DNA from: Burkholderiales bacterium
GTDB lineage: Bacteria; Pseudomonadota; Gammaproteobacteria; Burkholderiales; Burkholderiaceae_C
Length of the DNA: 64,000 bases
Reading direction: 5' to 3'
NCBI GenBank assembly: GCA_016223165.1
Contig: JACRPO010000007.1
Span: 802,843 to 866,842, forward strand
How positions within the stretch are numbered: the first letter of the stretch is position 1; each line of letters starts with the position of its first letter. Shown here piece by piece: positions 1-10,205 of this stretch. Under the pieces are notes generated by a model. It worked only from the letters and a program-made list of their open reading frames with translations, was not told the DNA's origin and made no database searches. The position numbers and the translations under genes were made by a program.

Positions 1-4
1 CCTC

Positions 5-886
5 GTGCTGACCCGGCCCGATGTCGTGCGGCAGATCCACGAGCAGTACCTCGCCGCCGGCGCCGACCTGATCGAGACCAACACGTTCGGCGCCACCTCG
101 ATCGCGCAGGAGGACTACGGCCTCGCGCACCTGGCGCGCGAAATGAACCGCGCCGCAGCGCAGCTGGCCAGGTCGGCGGCCGACCGCCACATGGCCGCCG
201 AGGGGCCCGGCGCGCGGCAGCGCTTCGTCGCCGGCGCGCTCGGCCCGACTCCGAAGACGGCGAGCATCAGCCCCGACGTCAACGACCCCGGCGCGCGCAA
301 CGTCAGCTTCGACCAGCTGCGCGACGCCTACCGCGAGCAGGCCGAAGGGCTGCTCGAAGGCGGCTGCGACCTCTTTCTCGTCGAGACGATCTTCGACACC
401 CTGAACGCCAAGGCGGCCATCTTCGCGCTCGACGAGTTGATGGAGCAAAGCGGCGAGCACGTGCCGGTGATCATCTCCGGCACCGTCACCGACGCCTCGG
501 GTCGCATCCTCTCGGGGCAGACCGTGCCGGCCTTCTGGCACTCGGTGCGGCACGCGCGCCCGCTCGCCGTGGGCCTGAACTGCGCCCTCGGCGCCGCCGT
601 CATGCGGCCCTACATCGAGGAGCTCTCCAAGGTCGCCGCCGACACCTTCGTCAGCTGCTACCCCAATGCCGGCCTGCCCAACCCGATGAGCGAGACCGGC
701 TTCGACGAGACGCCGCAGGTGACGGGCACGCTGCTCGAGGATTTCGCGAAGAGCGGCTTCCTCAACATCGCCGGCGGCTGCTGCGGCACCACCCCCGAGC
801 ACATCGCCGAGATCGCGCGGCGCCTCAAGACCTACCGCCCGCGCGCCCGCCACGACCCGCTCTTCTCGAACCTGATGGCGGCGTAG
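5..886 (+). CDS. Homocysteine S-methyltransferase family protein (MetH N-terminal-type), 5' end cut by window edge
   Basis: ORF with [29 protein letters not shown] and [11 protein letters not shown] zinc/homocysteine-binding motifs; starts at the window edge. Confidence 0.9.
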   Translation: MLTRPDVVRQIHEQYLAAGADLIETNTFGATSIAQEDYGLAHLAREMNRAAAQLARSAADRHMAAEGPGARQRFVAGALGPTPKTASISPDVNDPGARNVSFDQLRDAYREQAEGLLEGGCDLFLVETIFDTLNAKAAIFALDELMEQSGEHVPVIISGTVTDASGRILSGQTVPAFWHSVRHARPLAVGLNCALGAAVMRPYIEELSKVAADTFVSCYPNAGLPNPMSETGFDETPQVTGTLLEDFAKSGFLNIAGGCCGTTPEHIAEIARRLKTYRPRARHDPLFSNLMAA

Positions 887-937
887 CAGCGCGCCGACCT
901 ACCCAGCCCAGCCGGCGTGCGCGGATCCGGCTCTGCC

Positions 938-985
938 GGTCCGCTGCGCGAGCCCCCTCGGGGGGCAGCGACCAGCGGGAGCGTG
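938..985. terminator. GC-rich hairpin between convergent genes (GCCCCC-TC-GGGGGGC)
   Basis: CGCTGCGCGAGCCCCCTCGGGGGGCAGCG inverted repeat between the 886 stop (+) and the 991 stop (-). Confidence 0.5.
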
Positions 986-990
986 GGGGC

Positions 991-2883
991 CTAGATTTCC
1001 ACCTTTGTCCCCAGCTCGACGATGCGGTTCGTCGGCAGGTTCAGGAAGTCGGCCGCGGCGGCGGCGTTGCGGTGCATGCTGGCGAAGAGCTTCTCGCGCC
1101 ACAGCGCCATGCCGCCGCCGAAGGTCGGCACCACGGTGTCGCGGCTGAGGAAGTAGCTCGTCTCCATCTCGTCGAGGTGCACGCCACGCCCCTCGAGCAG
1201 AGTCAGCGCCTCGGGCACGTCGGGGTCGTTCTTGAAGCCGAAGTGCAGAGTCACCTGCCAGCAGTCGTGCCCGAGCGACTCGACCTCGACGCGCTTGTCG
1301 AAGCCGATCCACGGCACCTCGTGCTGCATGACGGTGACGAACAGGTTCTGCTCGTGCAGCACCTTGTTGTGCTTGAGGTTGTGCAGCAGCGCGAACGGCG
1401 TCGCCCCCTTCTCGGCGTTGAGGAAGACGGCGGTGCCGGCCACGCGCAGCGGCGCGCCGAGGAAGATGCTCTCGATGAAGGCCGGCAGCTCGATCGCCTC
1501 GTCGCGCAGCTTGGCGGCCATGAGGGCGCGGCCCTGCTTCCAGGTCATCATGAGCGCGAACATCGCGCCGCCGATGACGAGCGGGAACCAGCCGCCCTCG
1601 AACACCTTCACGATGTTGGCCGCGAAGAAGATGATGTCGACGATGAAGAACGTGCCCGTGGCCACCAGGCACAGCGCCAGCGGCAGCCGCCACGCGAAGC
1701 GCACGACGAAGAAGGTCATCACCGTCGTGATGGTCATGTCGATCGTCACCGCGATGCCGTAGGCCGAGGCGAGCGCGCTGCTCGAGCCGAACACGACGAC
1801 GGCGAAGACGACGCAGGCGAAGAGCGCCCAGTTGACGAAGGGCACGTAGATCTGGCCGGTGTCGCGGATCGACGTGTGCGCGATGCGCAGGCGCGGCAGG
1901 TAGCCGAGCTGGATGGCCTGCTTGGCCACCGAGAACGCCGCCGTGATGAGGGCCTGCGAGGCGATCACCGTGGCCAGCGTCGCGAGCACGATGAGCGGGA
2001 ACAGCGCCCACGACGGCGCCATCTCGTAGAAGGGGTTCTTCACCTTCTCGGGGTGCTGCAGCAGCATCGCACCCTGGCCGAAGTAGTTGATCACGAGCGC
2101 GGGCATGACGACGAGGAACCAGGCCCAGCGGATGGGCGGCCGGCCGAAGTGGCCGAGGTCGGCGTAGAGGGCCTCGGCGCCGGTGACGCACAGCACCACC
2201 GCGCCGAGGGCGATGAACGCGATGCCCGGGTGCGCAACCAGGAAGCCGAACGCATGGTGCGGCGACAGCGCGGCCAGCACCTGCGGGTTGTCGGCGATGT
2301 GCGGCAGGCCGAGCGCGGCCATGGCGAGGAACCACAGCAGCGTGACCGGCCCGAAGAAGCGGCCGACCGCCGCGGTGCCGAAGCGCTGCGCCGCGAACAG
2401 CGCCGTCAGCACCACGAGCGTCACGGGAACGATGTAGCGATGCAGCGCCGGCGCCGCCACTTCCAGGCCCTCGACGGCCGAGAGCACCGAGATCGCTGGC
2501 GTGATGACGCCGTCACCGAAGAAGATGGCGGTGCCGAAGATGCCCACCCCCAGCAGGCGCGCGCGCAGCACCGGCCGCTCGCGCACCGCGTTGCTGGCCA
2601 GCGCCAGCATCGCGATGAGGCCGCCCTCGCCGTTGTTGTCGGCGCGCAGGATCAGCACGACGTACTTCAGGGACACGACGACCGTGAGCGTCCAGAAGAC
2701 GAGCGAGAGCACGCCGAAGATGTTTTCTTCCGTGAGCGGCACGCGACCTTCGGCGAAGACCTCCTTCAGGGCATAGAGCGGGCTGGTGCCGATGTCGCCG
2801 TAGACGACGCCGAGCGCGGCGAGGCTCAGCAGGGCCACGGCCGCGGGCGACATGGCGCGGCGCGTTTCGGAAGGAGGGCGCAT
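991..2883 (-). CDS. kup: Kup-family potassium transporter
   Basis: [43 protein letters not shown]...; [14 protein letters not shown] is the Kup signature; the listed ORF extends 5' of the likely start. Confidence 0.95.
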   Translation of the reverse strand: MRPPSETRRAMSPAAVALLSLAALGVVYGDIGTSPLYALKEVFAEGRVPLTEENIFGVLSLVFWTLTVVVSLKYVVLILRADNNGEGGLIAMLALASNAVRERPVLRARLLGVGIFGTAIFFGDGVITPAISVLSAVEGLEVAAPALHRYIVPVTLVVLTALFAAQRFGTAAVGRFFGPVTLLWFLAMAALGLPHIADNPQVLAALSPHHAFGFLVAHPGIAFIALGAVVLCVTGAEALYADLGHFGRPPIRWAWFLVVMPALVINYFGQGAMLLQHPEKVKNPFYEMAPSWALFPLIVLATLATVIASQALITAAFSVAKQAIQLGYLPRLRIAHTSIRDTGQIYVPFVNWALFACVVFAVVVFGSSSALASAYGIAVTIDMTITTVMTFFVVRFAWRLPLALCLVATGTFFIVDIIFFAANIVKVFEGGWFPLVIGGAMFALMMTWKQGRALMAAKLRDEAIELPAFIESIFLGAPLRVAGTAVFLNAEKGATPFALLHNLKHNKVLHEQNLFVTVMQHEVPWIGFDKRVEVESLGHDCWQVTLHFGFKNDPDVPEALTLLEGRGVHLDEMETSYFLSRDTVVPTFGGGMALWREKLFASMHRNAAAAADFLNLPTNRIVELGTKVEI

Positions 2884-2924
2884 CTGTGGGGTCCCGTGGC
2901 GGGCCGGCTGGCCGGTGTGCCGCC

Positions 2925-4232
2925 TCAGGCTTCTTCGAGTTCGGTCGCGGGGTCGGTGGCTTCGAGTTCGTAGGAGGCGCCGAGCATCGCCAAGCGGCCG
3001 ATCACGCCGTACATGTAGAACCGGTTGGGCGCGCTGGCGCCCGGCTTGGCGCCCCGGCGAGGCAGCTGGTGGCTCTCGGCGAAGGCGAGCGGCACGTAAG
3101 CCGAGCCCGGCGCATCGAGGCTCTCGTCGGTGCCGCGCGCCGCGTGCACGCGGTAGAAACCGCCGACCACGTAGCGGTCGACCATGTAGACCACGGGCTC
3201 GGCGACGGCGTCGTTGATGCGCTCGTAGGTCGGCACGCCCTCCTGCACGATGACGTCGGGCATCGCCGCCCCCGCGGCCCGCGCCGGCATGCTGCGCGCC
3301 AGGCGCGCGCGCCGCTCGGGGTCGTCGAGGTCCTTCGCGTCGCGCACGGTGAGCACGTCCGAGCCGCCGGGGCCGTCGGACTTGACGACGACGAAGGCGC
3401 GCTCGGCGATGCCGTACTCCTTGTGCTTGCGCCGCACCTTGGTGAGCAGGGCGTCGACGTGCGAGCGCACGCAGTCGAGGCCGGCCTCGCTGCCGAAGTC
3501 GACCTGCCCGCATTGCCCGTGCATCGTGTGCAGAAGCCACGGGTCCATGCCGAGCAGCTTGGCGAAGCGCTTGGCCACCTCCTCGTAGCTGTGCAGGTGG
3601 CGCGACTTGCGCCGCGACGTCGAGCTGGCGTGCAATGGCGGCAGCAGGTACTGCTCGTGCAGATCCTCCAGCAAGCCGGGCACGCCGGCGGCGAGGTCGT
3701 CATTGAGCAGGATCGTGCAGGGGTCGAAATCGGGCAGGCCGAGGCGCCGCGCGCCGCGCACGAGGGGCTCGAGGGTCAGTTCGCCGCCGTCGGGCAGCGC
3801 CAGCTTGCGCGGCTTGTCCAGGCCGCGCGCCAGACTGCCCAGGCGTACGTTCAAGCCGGCCATGGTGAACACCTCCATCAGCCGCTGCAGGTGCGTGAGA
3901 TAGAAGGGGTTGCCGTCCAGCACCTGTGGCCCGGGCACGAGCAGCAGGTTCTTCGCCTCCGGGCAGATCTTCTCGATCGCCGCCATCGCCGCCTGCACGG
4001 CCAGCGGCAGCATCTGCGGCGTGAGGTTGTTGAAGCCGGTGGGGAAGAGCTCGGTGTCCACCGGCGCGAGCTTGTAGCCCGCGTTGCGCAGGTCGACCGA
4101 CGTGTAGAACGGCGGCGTGTGCTCCATCCACTCGAGGCGGAACCAGCGCTCGATCGCCGGCATCGACTCCAGGATGCGTGCTTCCAGCTCGTTGATGGGC
4201 CCGGTGAGCGCGGTGATCAGGTGCGGAACCAT
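2925..4232 (-). CDS. gshA: Glutamate--cysteine ligase (Thiobacillus ferrooxidans-type GshA)
   Basis: [32 protein letters not shown]...[14 protein letters not shown]; full-length ORF. Confidence 0.9.
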   Translation of the reverse strand: MVPHLITALTGPINELEARILESMPAIERWFRLEWMEHTPPFYTSVDLRNAGYKLAPVDTELFPTGFNNLTPQMLPLAVQAAMAAIEKICPEAKNLLLVPGPQVLDGNPFYLTHLQRLMEVFTMAGLNVRLGSLARGLDKPRKLALPDGGELTLEPLVRGARRLGLPDFDPCTILLNDDLAAGVPGLLEDLHEQYLLPPLHASSTSRRKSRHLHSYEEVAKRFAKLLGMDPWLLHTMHGQCGQVDFGSEAGLDCVRSHVDALLTKVRRKHKEYGIAERAFVVVKSDGPGGSDVLTVRDAKDLDDPERRARLARSMPARAAGAAMPDVIVQEGVPTYERINDAVAEPVVYMVDRYVVGGFYRVHAARGTDESLDAPGSAYVPLAFAESHQLPRRGAKPGASAPNRFYMYGVIGRLAMLGASYELEATDPATELEEA

Positions 4233-4339
4233 GGGGACATTCTAGGGAGCACGTCCCGCGCCGGGTTGTCGGAGACGTCCGACGCCGGCGACCCAGCAAA
4301 TGTTCGGCGGCTTCCTGTACCAGCGGTGGGCTGGCGGCG

Positions 4340-5311
4340 CTAGCGCGTGAACTCGGCGAACCAGGCGAGCAGCGGCACGTTGTAGGCGTCCTGCCAGTAG
4401 TGCACGTCAACGCTGCGGTTGCCGCCGCTGAGCGTGAGCGGCGCCGTCTCGGCATAGCCGCGCGCGACGAGCTGGCGGCGCTGCTTCTCGACACAGCTGC
4501 GGTCGAGGATGCCGTCCTCGGCATGGTGGAAGGCGCGGAAAGGCGGCTTGGGGCTCGACGTCACGCCGTCCCAGGCTTTCTCGTTGGGGTACGCCGCGGC
4601 CTCGCAGGCGCCCGGCTCGACGATCTGCCGGCGCGTCTCGCTGTCCAAGCCGACGCCGGCCACGTTGGCGCGGTCGCCGGCGCGGCGCGTGCAATCGCGG
4701 AACCAGCCGTACGGGTCGCCGCCGGCCACCGGCGCGAAGGCCGTGACCAGCGCCCCGAATCGCGTCGCCGCGCGCACGGTCATGAAGCCACCCGACGAGA
4801 GACCGGTGAGAAAGACGGCCCGCGCGCTGCCGGCTGGCCGCCGCGCCGGGATCTCATGGGCCAGCACCTGCTCGATGAACGGCAGGTCGAGGTTGGCACG
4901 GCCACGCACCTCGTCGTCCCAGACCTTGCCGCAAACCCGCCCCGCCTCGTCGCTGACCTGGTCGGACGAGTCGAGCAGGAAGACCGCGAATCCCTGTGCC
5001 AGCGCCGCCTCCGTGAAGCGCACCTGTGGCGCGATGAGCGAGACGTTGGCGACGCAGAAGTTCGTATGCGAGCCGCCGCCACCGTGCATGACGACGATGG
5101 CCCCGCGCGTCCACGCGGCGGGTGGCGCCTTCCACAACAGCAGCCGCGGCAGCCCCTCGGCACGCACAACGACCCGTTGCCAGCCGACGGCGCGGCACTG
5201 TTCCTCCTGCGCCGTGGCCACCGGTTCGGCCAGCGCCGCGTCACCGCCCCCACCCCCGCAGGCACCCAGCAACGCAGCCATCGAAATGCCCGCAAGCTTC
5301 GACAAACGCAT
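4340..5311 (-). CDS. Putative lipoprotein/secreted alpha/beta hydrolase (PHB depolymerase/LpqC-like)
   Basis: MRLSKLAGISMAALLGACGGGGG lipobox-like N-terminus, VVMHGGGGSHTNF and GLSSGGFMT nucleophile elbow. Confidence 0.7.
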   Translation of the reverse strand: MRLSKLAGISMAALLGACGGGGGDAALAEPVATAQEEQCRAVGWQRVVVRAEGLPRLLLWKAPPAAWTRGAIVVMHGGGGSHTNFCVANVSLIAPQVRFTEAALAQGFAVFLLDSSDQVSDEAGRVCGKVWDDEVRGRANLDLPFIEQVLAHEIPARRPAGSARAVFLTGLSSGGFMTVRAATRFGALVTAFAPVAGGDPYGWFRDCTRRAGDRANVAGVGLDSETRRQIVEPGACEAAAYPNEKAWDGVTSSPKPPFRAFHHAEDGILDRSCVEKQRRQLVARGYAETAPLTLSGGNRSVDVHYWQDAYNVPLLAWFAEFTR

Positions 5312-5372
5312 GCAGCGATTCTCACCCGCCCACAAGGCGCCGAGGGCCGAGCGTCCCCGCCCGGCCCACCCC

Positions 5373-5417
5373 GCCGGGCTGACTCGCGCGCCGCAGGCGC
5401 GTCGAGTCCAGCCCGGC
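5373..5417. terminator. Long imperfect hairpin downstream of amtB
   Basis: GCCGGGCTGACTCGCGCGCC-GCA-GGCGCGTCGAGTCCAGCCCGGC. Confidence 0.45.
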
Positions 5418-5421
5418 GAGA

Positions 5422-5453
5422 TATTCCGGCCGGCCGAAGGCCGGTCCGGAATA
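5422..5453. terminator. Hairpin immediately downstream of amtB
   Basis: TATTCCGGCCGGCC-GAA-GGCCGGTCCGGAATA, 3 bp from the amtB stop; no T-tract. Confidence 0.5.
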
Positions 5454-5456
5454 CCG

Positions 5457-6965
5457 TTAGTTGTACGCGGTCTCGCCGTGCGCCGTGATGTCCAGCCCCT
5501 CGCGCTCCTCGTCCTCGGCGACGCGCAGCCCGATCGTCAGGTCGACGATCTTGTAGGCGACGAAGGCGACCACGCCCGACCAGACGATGGTCACGAGCAC
5601 GGCCTTGAGCTGGATCCAGGCCTGCGCCCAGACGCCGTTGCTCGTCACCGCGGCGGTGACCCAATCGCCGACCAGGCCCGGGCCGCCCAACGCCTGGTTG
5701 TTGAACACCCCGGTCAGCAGGGCACCGACGATGCCGCCGACACCGTGCACGCCGAACACGTCGAGCGAGTCGTCGGCACCGAGCAGCTTCTTCAGGCCGT
5801 TCACGCCCCACAGGCAGGCCACGCCGGCCACCGCGCCGATGACCAGCGCACCGACGATGCCCACGTTGCCCGCCGCCGGCGTGATGGCCACGAGGCCGGC
5901 TACGGCACCGGAGGCCGCCCCCAGCATCGAGGCCTTGCCGCGCAGCAGCGCTTCGGCCGCGCACCAGGCGAGCACCGCCATCGCGGTGGCTGAGAAGGTG
6001 TTCATGAAGGCGAGCGCGGCGCTGTTGCCGGCTTCGAGTGCCGAGCCGGCATTGAAGCCGAACCAGCCTACCCACAGCAATGACGCGCCGACCATCGTCA
6101 GCGGCAGGCTGTGCGGCGTGAGCGACTCCTTGCCGTAGCCGACGCGCTTGCCGACCAGGAAGGCGCCGACGAGGCCGGCCATGGCGGCATTGATGTGCAC
6201 CACCGTGCCGCCCGCGAAGTCGAGCGCGCCCCATTGCCAGAGCATGCCGGCCTTGGCATTCGTGGCATCGACCACCTCCTTGGCCGTGTAGGCGTCGGGG
6301 CCGGACCAGAACCACACCATGTGCGCGATCGGCAGGTAGGAGAAGGTGAACCACAGCACCATGAAGAAGAGCACGGCGCTGAACTTCATGCGCTCGGCGA
6401 AGGCACCGACGATGAGGCCGCAGGTGATGGCTGCGAACGTCGCCTGGAAGGCCACGAACACGATCTCGGGAATCACCACGCCCTTGCTGAAGGTGGCGGC
6501 CATCGCGAACTCACCCTTCATCGGGTCGAACACGCCCTTCAGGAACAGCCGGTCGAAGCCGCCGATGAAGGCATTGCCTTCGGTGAAGGCGAGGCTGTAG
6601 CCGTAGACCACCCACAACACGCTGATGAGCGAGAAGGTGACGAACACCTGCATCAGCACCGAGAGGATGTTCTTGCTGCGCACCAGGCCGCCGTAGAAGA
6701 GCGCGAGGCCGGGGATGGCCATCATCAGGACGAGCAGCGTCGACACCAGCATCCAGCTCACGTCGCCCTTGTTGGGCACCGGAGCCGGTGCGGCGGCCGG
6801 GGCTGCCGACGCAGCAGCGGCCGGCGCGGCGGCAGCGGCGGCCGCGGGCGCAGCCGATGCCGCCGCTTCGGGAGCCGACGCTGCCGTGGCGGCCTGCGCC
6901 AGCACCTCAGGCCCGGTGCTCAGCAGCACCAGGCCGAGGGCCAGGATGGAAAGCAGTCTTTTCAT
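5457..6965 (-). CDS. amtB: Ammonium transporter
   Basis: Signal peptide, then GLALFYGGLVRSKN, LPIAHMVW, DFAGGTVVHINAA, DVFGVHGVGGIVGALLTG. Confidence 0.97.
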   Translation of the reverse strand: MKRLLSILALGLVLLSTGPEVLAQAATAASAPEAAASAAPAAAAAAAPAAAASAAPAAAPAPVPNKGDVSWMLVSTLLVLMMAIPGLALFYGGLVRSKNILSVLMQVFVTFSLISVLWVVYGYSLAFTEGNAFIGGFDRLFLKGVFDPMKGEFAMAATFSKGVVIPEIVFVAFQATFAAITCGLIVGAFAERMKFSAVLFFMVLWFTFSYLPIAHMVWFWSGPDAYTAKEVVDATNAKAGMLWQWGALDFAGGTVVHINAAMAGLVGAFLVGKRVGYGKESLTPHSLPLTMVGASLLWVGWFGFNAGSALEAGNSAALAFMNTFSATAMAVLAWCAAEALLRGKASMLGAASGAVAGLVAITPAAGNVGIVGALVIGAVAGVACLWGVNGLKKLLGADDSLDVFGVHGVGGIVGALLTGVFNNQALGGPGLVGDWVTAAVTSNGVWAQAWIQLKAVLVTIVWSGVVAFVAYKIVDLTIGLRVAEDEEREGLDITAHGETAYN

Positions 6966-7034
6966 GGTGGATGTCTCGTGGTGGAAGGGCCGCCCTCCGG
7001 CGGCATCACGCGATGGTTCTTTCGAGCGGGGGCG

Positions 7035-8172
<1,138 letters not shown>

Positions 8173-8227
8173 GGCGTGCTCACTCCGGAGGTCTAGTGAT
8201 GGGAAGTCGGAAAGGCGATGCACCGGT

Positions 8228-8244
8228 TAGCAGCTTCCATGCCA
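8228..8244 (-). promoter_or_regulatory. Candidate sigma54 (-24/-12) promoter upstream of torF-glnK-amtB
   Basis: Minus strand TGGCATGGAAGCTGCTA, compared with TGGCACGNNNNTTGCW; about 55 bp upstream of the torF ATG. Confidence 0.6.
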
Positions 8245-8367
8245 CTGACCAGCCAGGCCCAGGTGCGCCGGAAGAGCGCTCGCACCCCGGAATCCGGCGC
8301 GCCGGCTCGGCCAATCGGTGGGGTCATCACCCATTTGGGTGCGCCCAGGAGCGGGCGCACCTTGATG

Positions 8368-8384
8368 TGCACTCGTATGGTGCG
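8368..8384. promoter_or_regulatory. Candidate NtrC binding site
   Basis: TGCACTCGTATGGTGCG, compared with TGCAC-N5-TGGTGCA-type sites; about 124 bp upstream of the sigma54-like element. Confidence 0.55.
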
Positions 8385-8516
8385 ATCTGTGACCGAAAGC
8401 GCGCCACAAAATGGTTCGCGACGCTCGCATGCACCTGCATCGCTGCCCCGGCCGCCGCGTACTCCAGTTCCACCCTTCGCCCTCGCCTGCCCCCACAAGC
8501 CCACGTGCAAGCCGCC

Positions 8517-10073
8517 ATGTCCCTGGCCATCGTCTACAGCCGCGCCCTCCTGGGCATGGAAGCCCCGGAGGTGCGCGTGGAGGTGCAACTCGCCAACGGC
8601 CTGCCTTCCTTCACGCTCGTCGGCCTGGCCGAGACCGAGGTCAAGGAGTCGCGCGAGCGCGTGCGCGCGGCCCTGCTGCAAAGCGGCTTCGCCTTTCCGC
8701 ACAACAAGCGGGTCACCGTCAACCTGGCGCCGGCCGACCTGCCGAAGGACTCCGGTCGCTTCGACCTGCCGATCGCTCTCGGCATCCTCGCCGCCGGCGG
8801 CGCGCTCGATGCGGCCCGCCTCGCCACCTGCGAGTTCGCGGGCGAGCTTTCGCTGGCCGGCGCCTTGCGCAGCGTGCGCGGGGCGCTGGCCCTGGCGCTC
8901 GGGGCCCGCCGCGCCGCCAGCGGCCGCTGTCTCGTGTTGCCGCGCGCCGACGCCGAGACGGCAGCGCGCGTGCCCGGGCTCGAGGTGCGCGGCGCCGAGA
9001 CGCTGGCCGAGGTGGCCGCGGCCCTGCTGCCCGGCGACGCCGCCGTGCCGCTGGCCGGCGCGAAGCCGGCGGGCCCCAACGGCGCGGCCGCCTCGCGCGG
9101 CGGCCACCCCGGCGAGCGTCTCGGCGCCGCCCGCCTCGACCTCGCCGACGTCAAGGGCCAGGCCGGCGCCAAGCGGGCGCTCGAAGTGGCCGCCGCCGGT
9201 GCGCACAGCCTGCTGCTCGTCGGGCCACCCGGCACCGGCAAGTCGATGCTGGCGCAGCGGCTGCCCGCGCTGCTGCCGCCGATGCGCGACGACGAGGCCC
9301 TCGACAGCGCCGCGTTGCTCGGGCTCGCCGGCGACGACACGGTGCCGTTCGGCGAACGCGCCATGCGCTCGCCGCACCACACCGCCAGCGCCGTGGCCTT
9401 GGTCGGCGGCGGCACGCCGCCACGGCCGGGCGAGATCTCGCTCGCCCATGGCGGGGTGCTCTTCCTCGACGAAACCCCGGAGTTCCCGCGCTCGGCGCTG
9501 GAGGCACTGCGCGAGCCGCTCGAGACCGGCTCGATCTGCATCGCCCGCGCCGCGCGGCGGGCGCGCTTTCCGGCGCGCTTCCAGTTCATCGCGGCGATGA
9601 ACCCCTGCCCTTGCGGCTGGCTCGGCGCGCTTGCCGGCAGCGGGCGCAGCTGCCGCTGCACGCCCGATGCGATCGCGCGCTACCAGGGCCGGCTCTCCGG
9701 GCCCCTGCTCGACCGCATCGACCTGCAGGTGGAAGTGCTGGCCGCGCGGCCCGAGGAGATGCTCGCCGCGCCCGCCGGCGAGGCAAGCGCCGAGGTCGCG
9801 CGCCGCGTCGCGGCCGCACACGAGCGACAGATCGCGCGCCAGGGCTGCCCCAACGCTCTGCTCGATGCGGCCGGTGTCGATCGCCACATCAGGCTCGACG
9901 AACGCGCCGCCGCCTTCCTCGAAGGCGCGGCGCGGCGCCTCGCGTGGTCGGGCCGGCGGCTGCATCGCGTGCTCAAGGTGGCGCGCAGCGCGGCCGACCT
10001 CGCCGGCAGCGAAGCCGTGCAGGTGGCGCACCTGGCCGAGGCGCTGCAGTACCAGCGCGTGCTGGGGGCATAG
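8517..10073 (+). CDS. comM: YifB/ComM family Mg chelatase-like AAA ATPase
   Basis: MSLAIVYSRALLGMEAPEVRVEVQLANGLPSFTLVGL; Walker A GPPGTGKSMLA; FLDETPEF. Confidence 0.92.
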   Translation: MSLAIVYSRALLGMEAPEVRVEVQLANGLPSFTLVGLAETEVKESRERVRAALLQSGFAFPHNKRVTVNLAPADLPKDSGRFDLPIALGILAAGGALDAARLATCEFAGELSLAGALRSVRGALALALGARRAASGRCLVLPRADAETAARVPGLEVRGAETLAEVAAALLPGDAAVPLAGAKPAGPNGAAASRGGHPGERLGAARLDLADVKGQAGAKRALEVAAAGAHSLLLVGPPGTGKSMLAQRLPALLPPMRDDEALDSAALLGLAGDDTVPFGERAMRSPHHTASAVALVGGGTPPRPGEISLAHGGVLFLDETPEFPRSALEALREPLETGSICIARAARRARFPARFQFIAAMNPCPCGWLGALAGSGRSCRCTPDAIARYQGRLSGPLLDRIDLQVEVLAARPEEMLAAPAGEASAEVARRVAAAHERQIARQGCPNALLDAAGVDRHIRLDERAAAFLEGAARRLAWSGRRLHRVLKVARSAADLAGSEAVQVAHLAEALQYQRVLGA

Positions 10074-10205
10074 CCGGTTCGGCGAGCGGCTTCGCACGCC
10101 GCCCCAGACACCAGCCGTGCGCCTGAGCGCCTGAGCGCCTGTGCGCCTGTGCGGCCGCGCGTCATGCGGCCGCGTGCCACGCCTGCGGCGGTCTCGGCTC
10201 GCTCC

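Noticed and set aside
5-886. Frameshifted full-length metH
   Set aside because: No cobalamin-binding MetH domains follow; the ORF ends cleanly before a convergent kup, consistent with a stand-alone methyltransferase domain protein.
1072-2973. 633-aa plus-strand ORF opposite kup/gshA
   Set aside because: His/Arg/Asp-rich antisense translation typical of GC-rich coding DNA; the opposite strand encodes clear Kup.
6780-6900. Ala/Pro-rich segment in the AmtB N-terminus as a novel domain
   Set aside because: Low-complexity linker between signal peptide and first TM; composition expected for GC-rich genomes.
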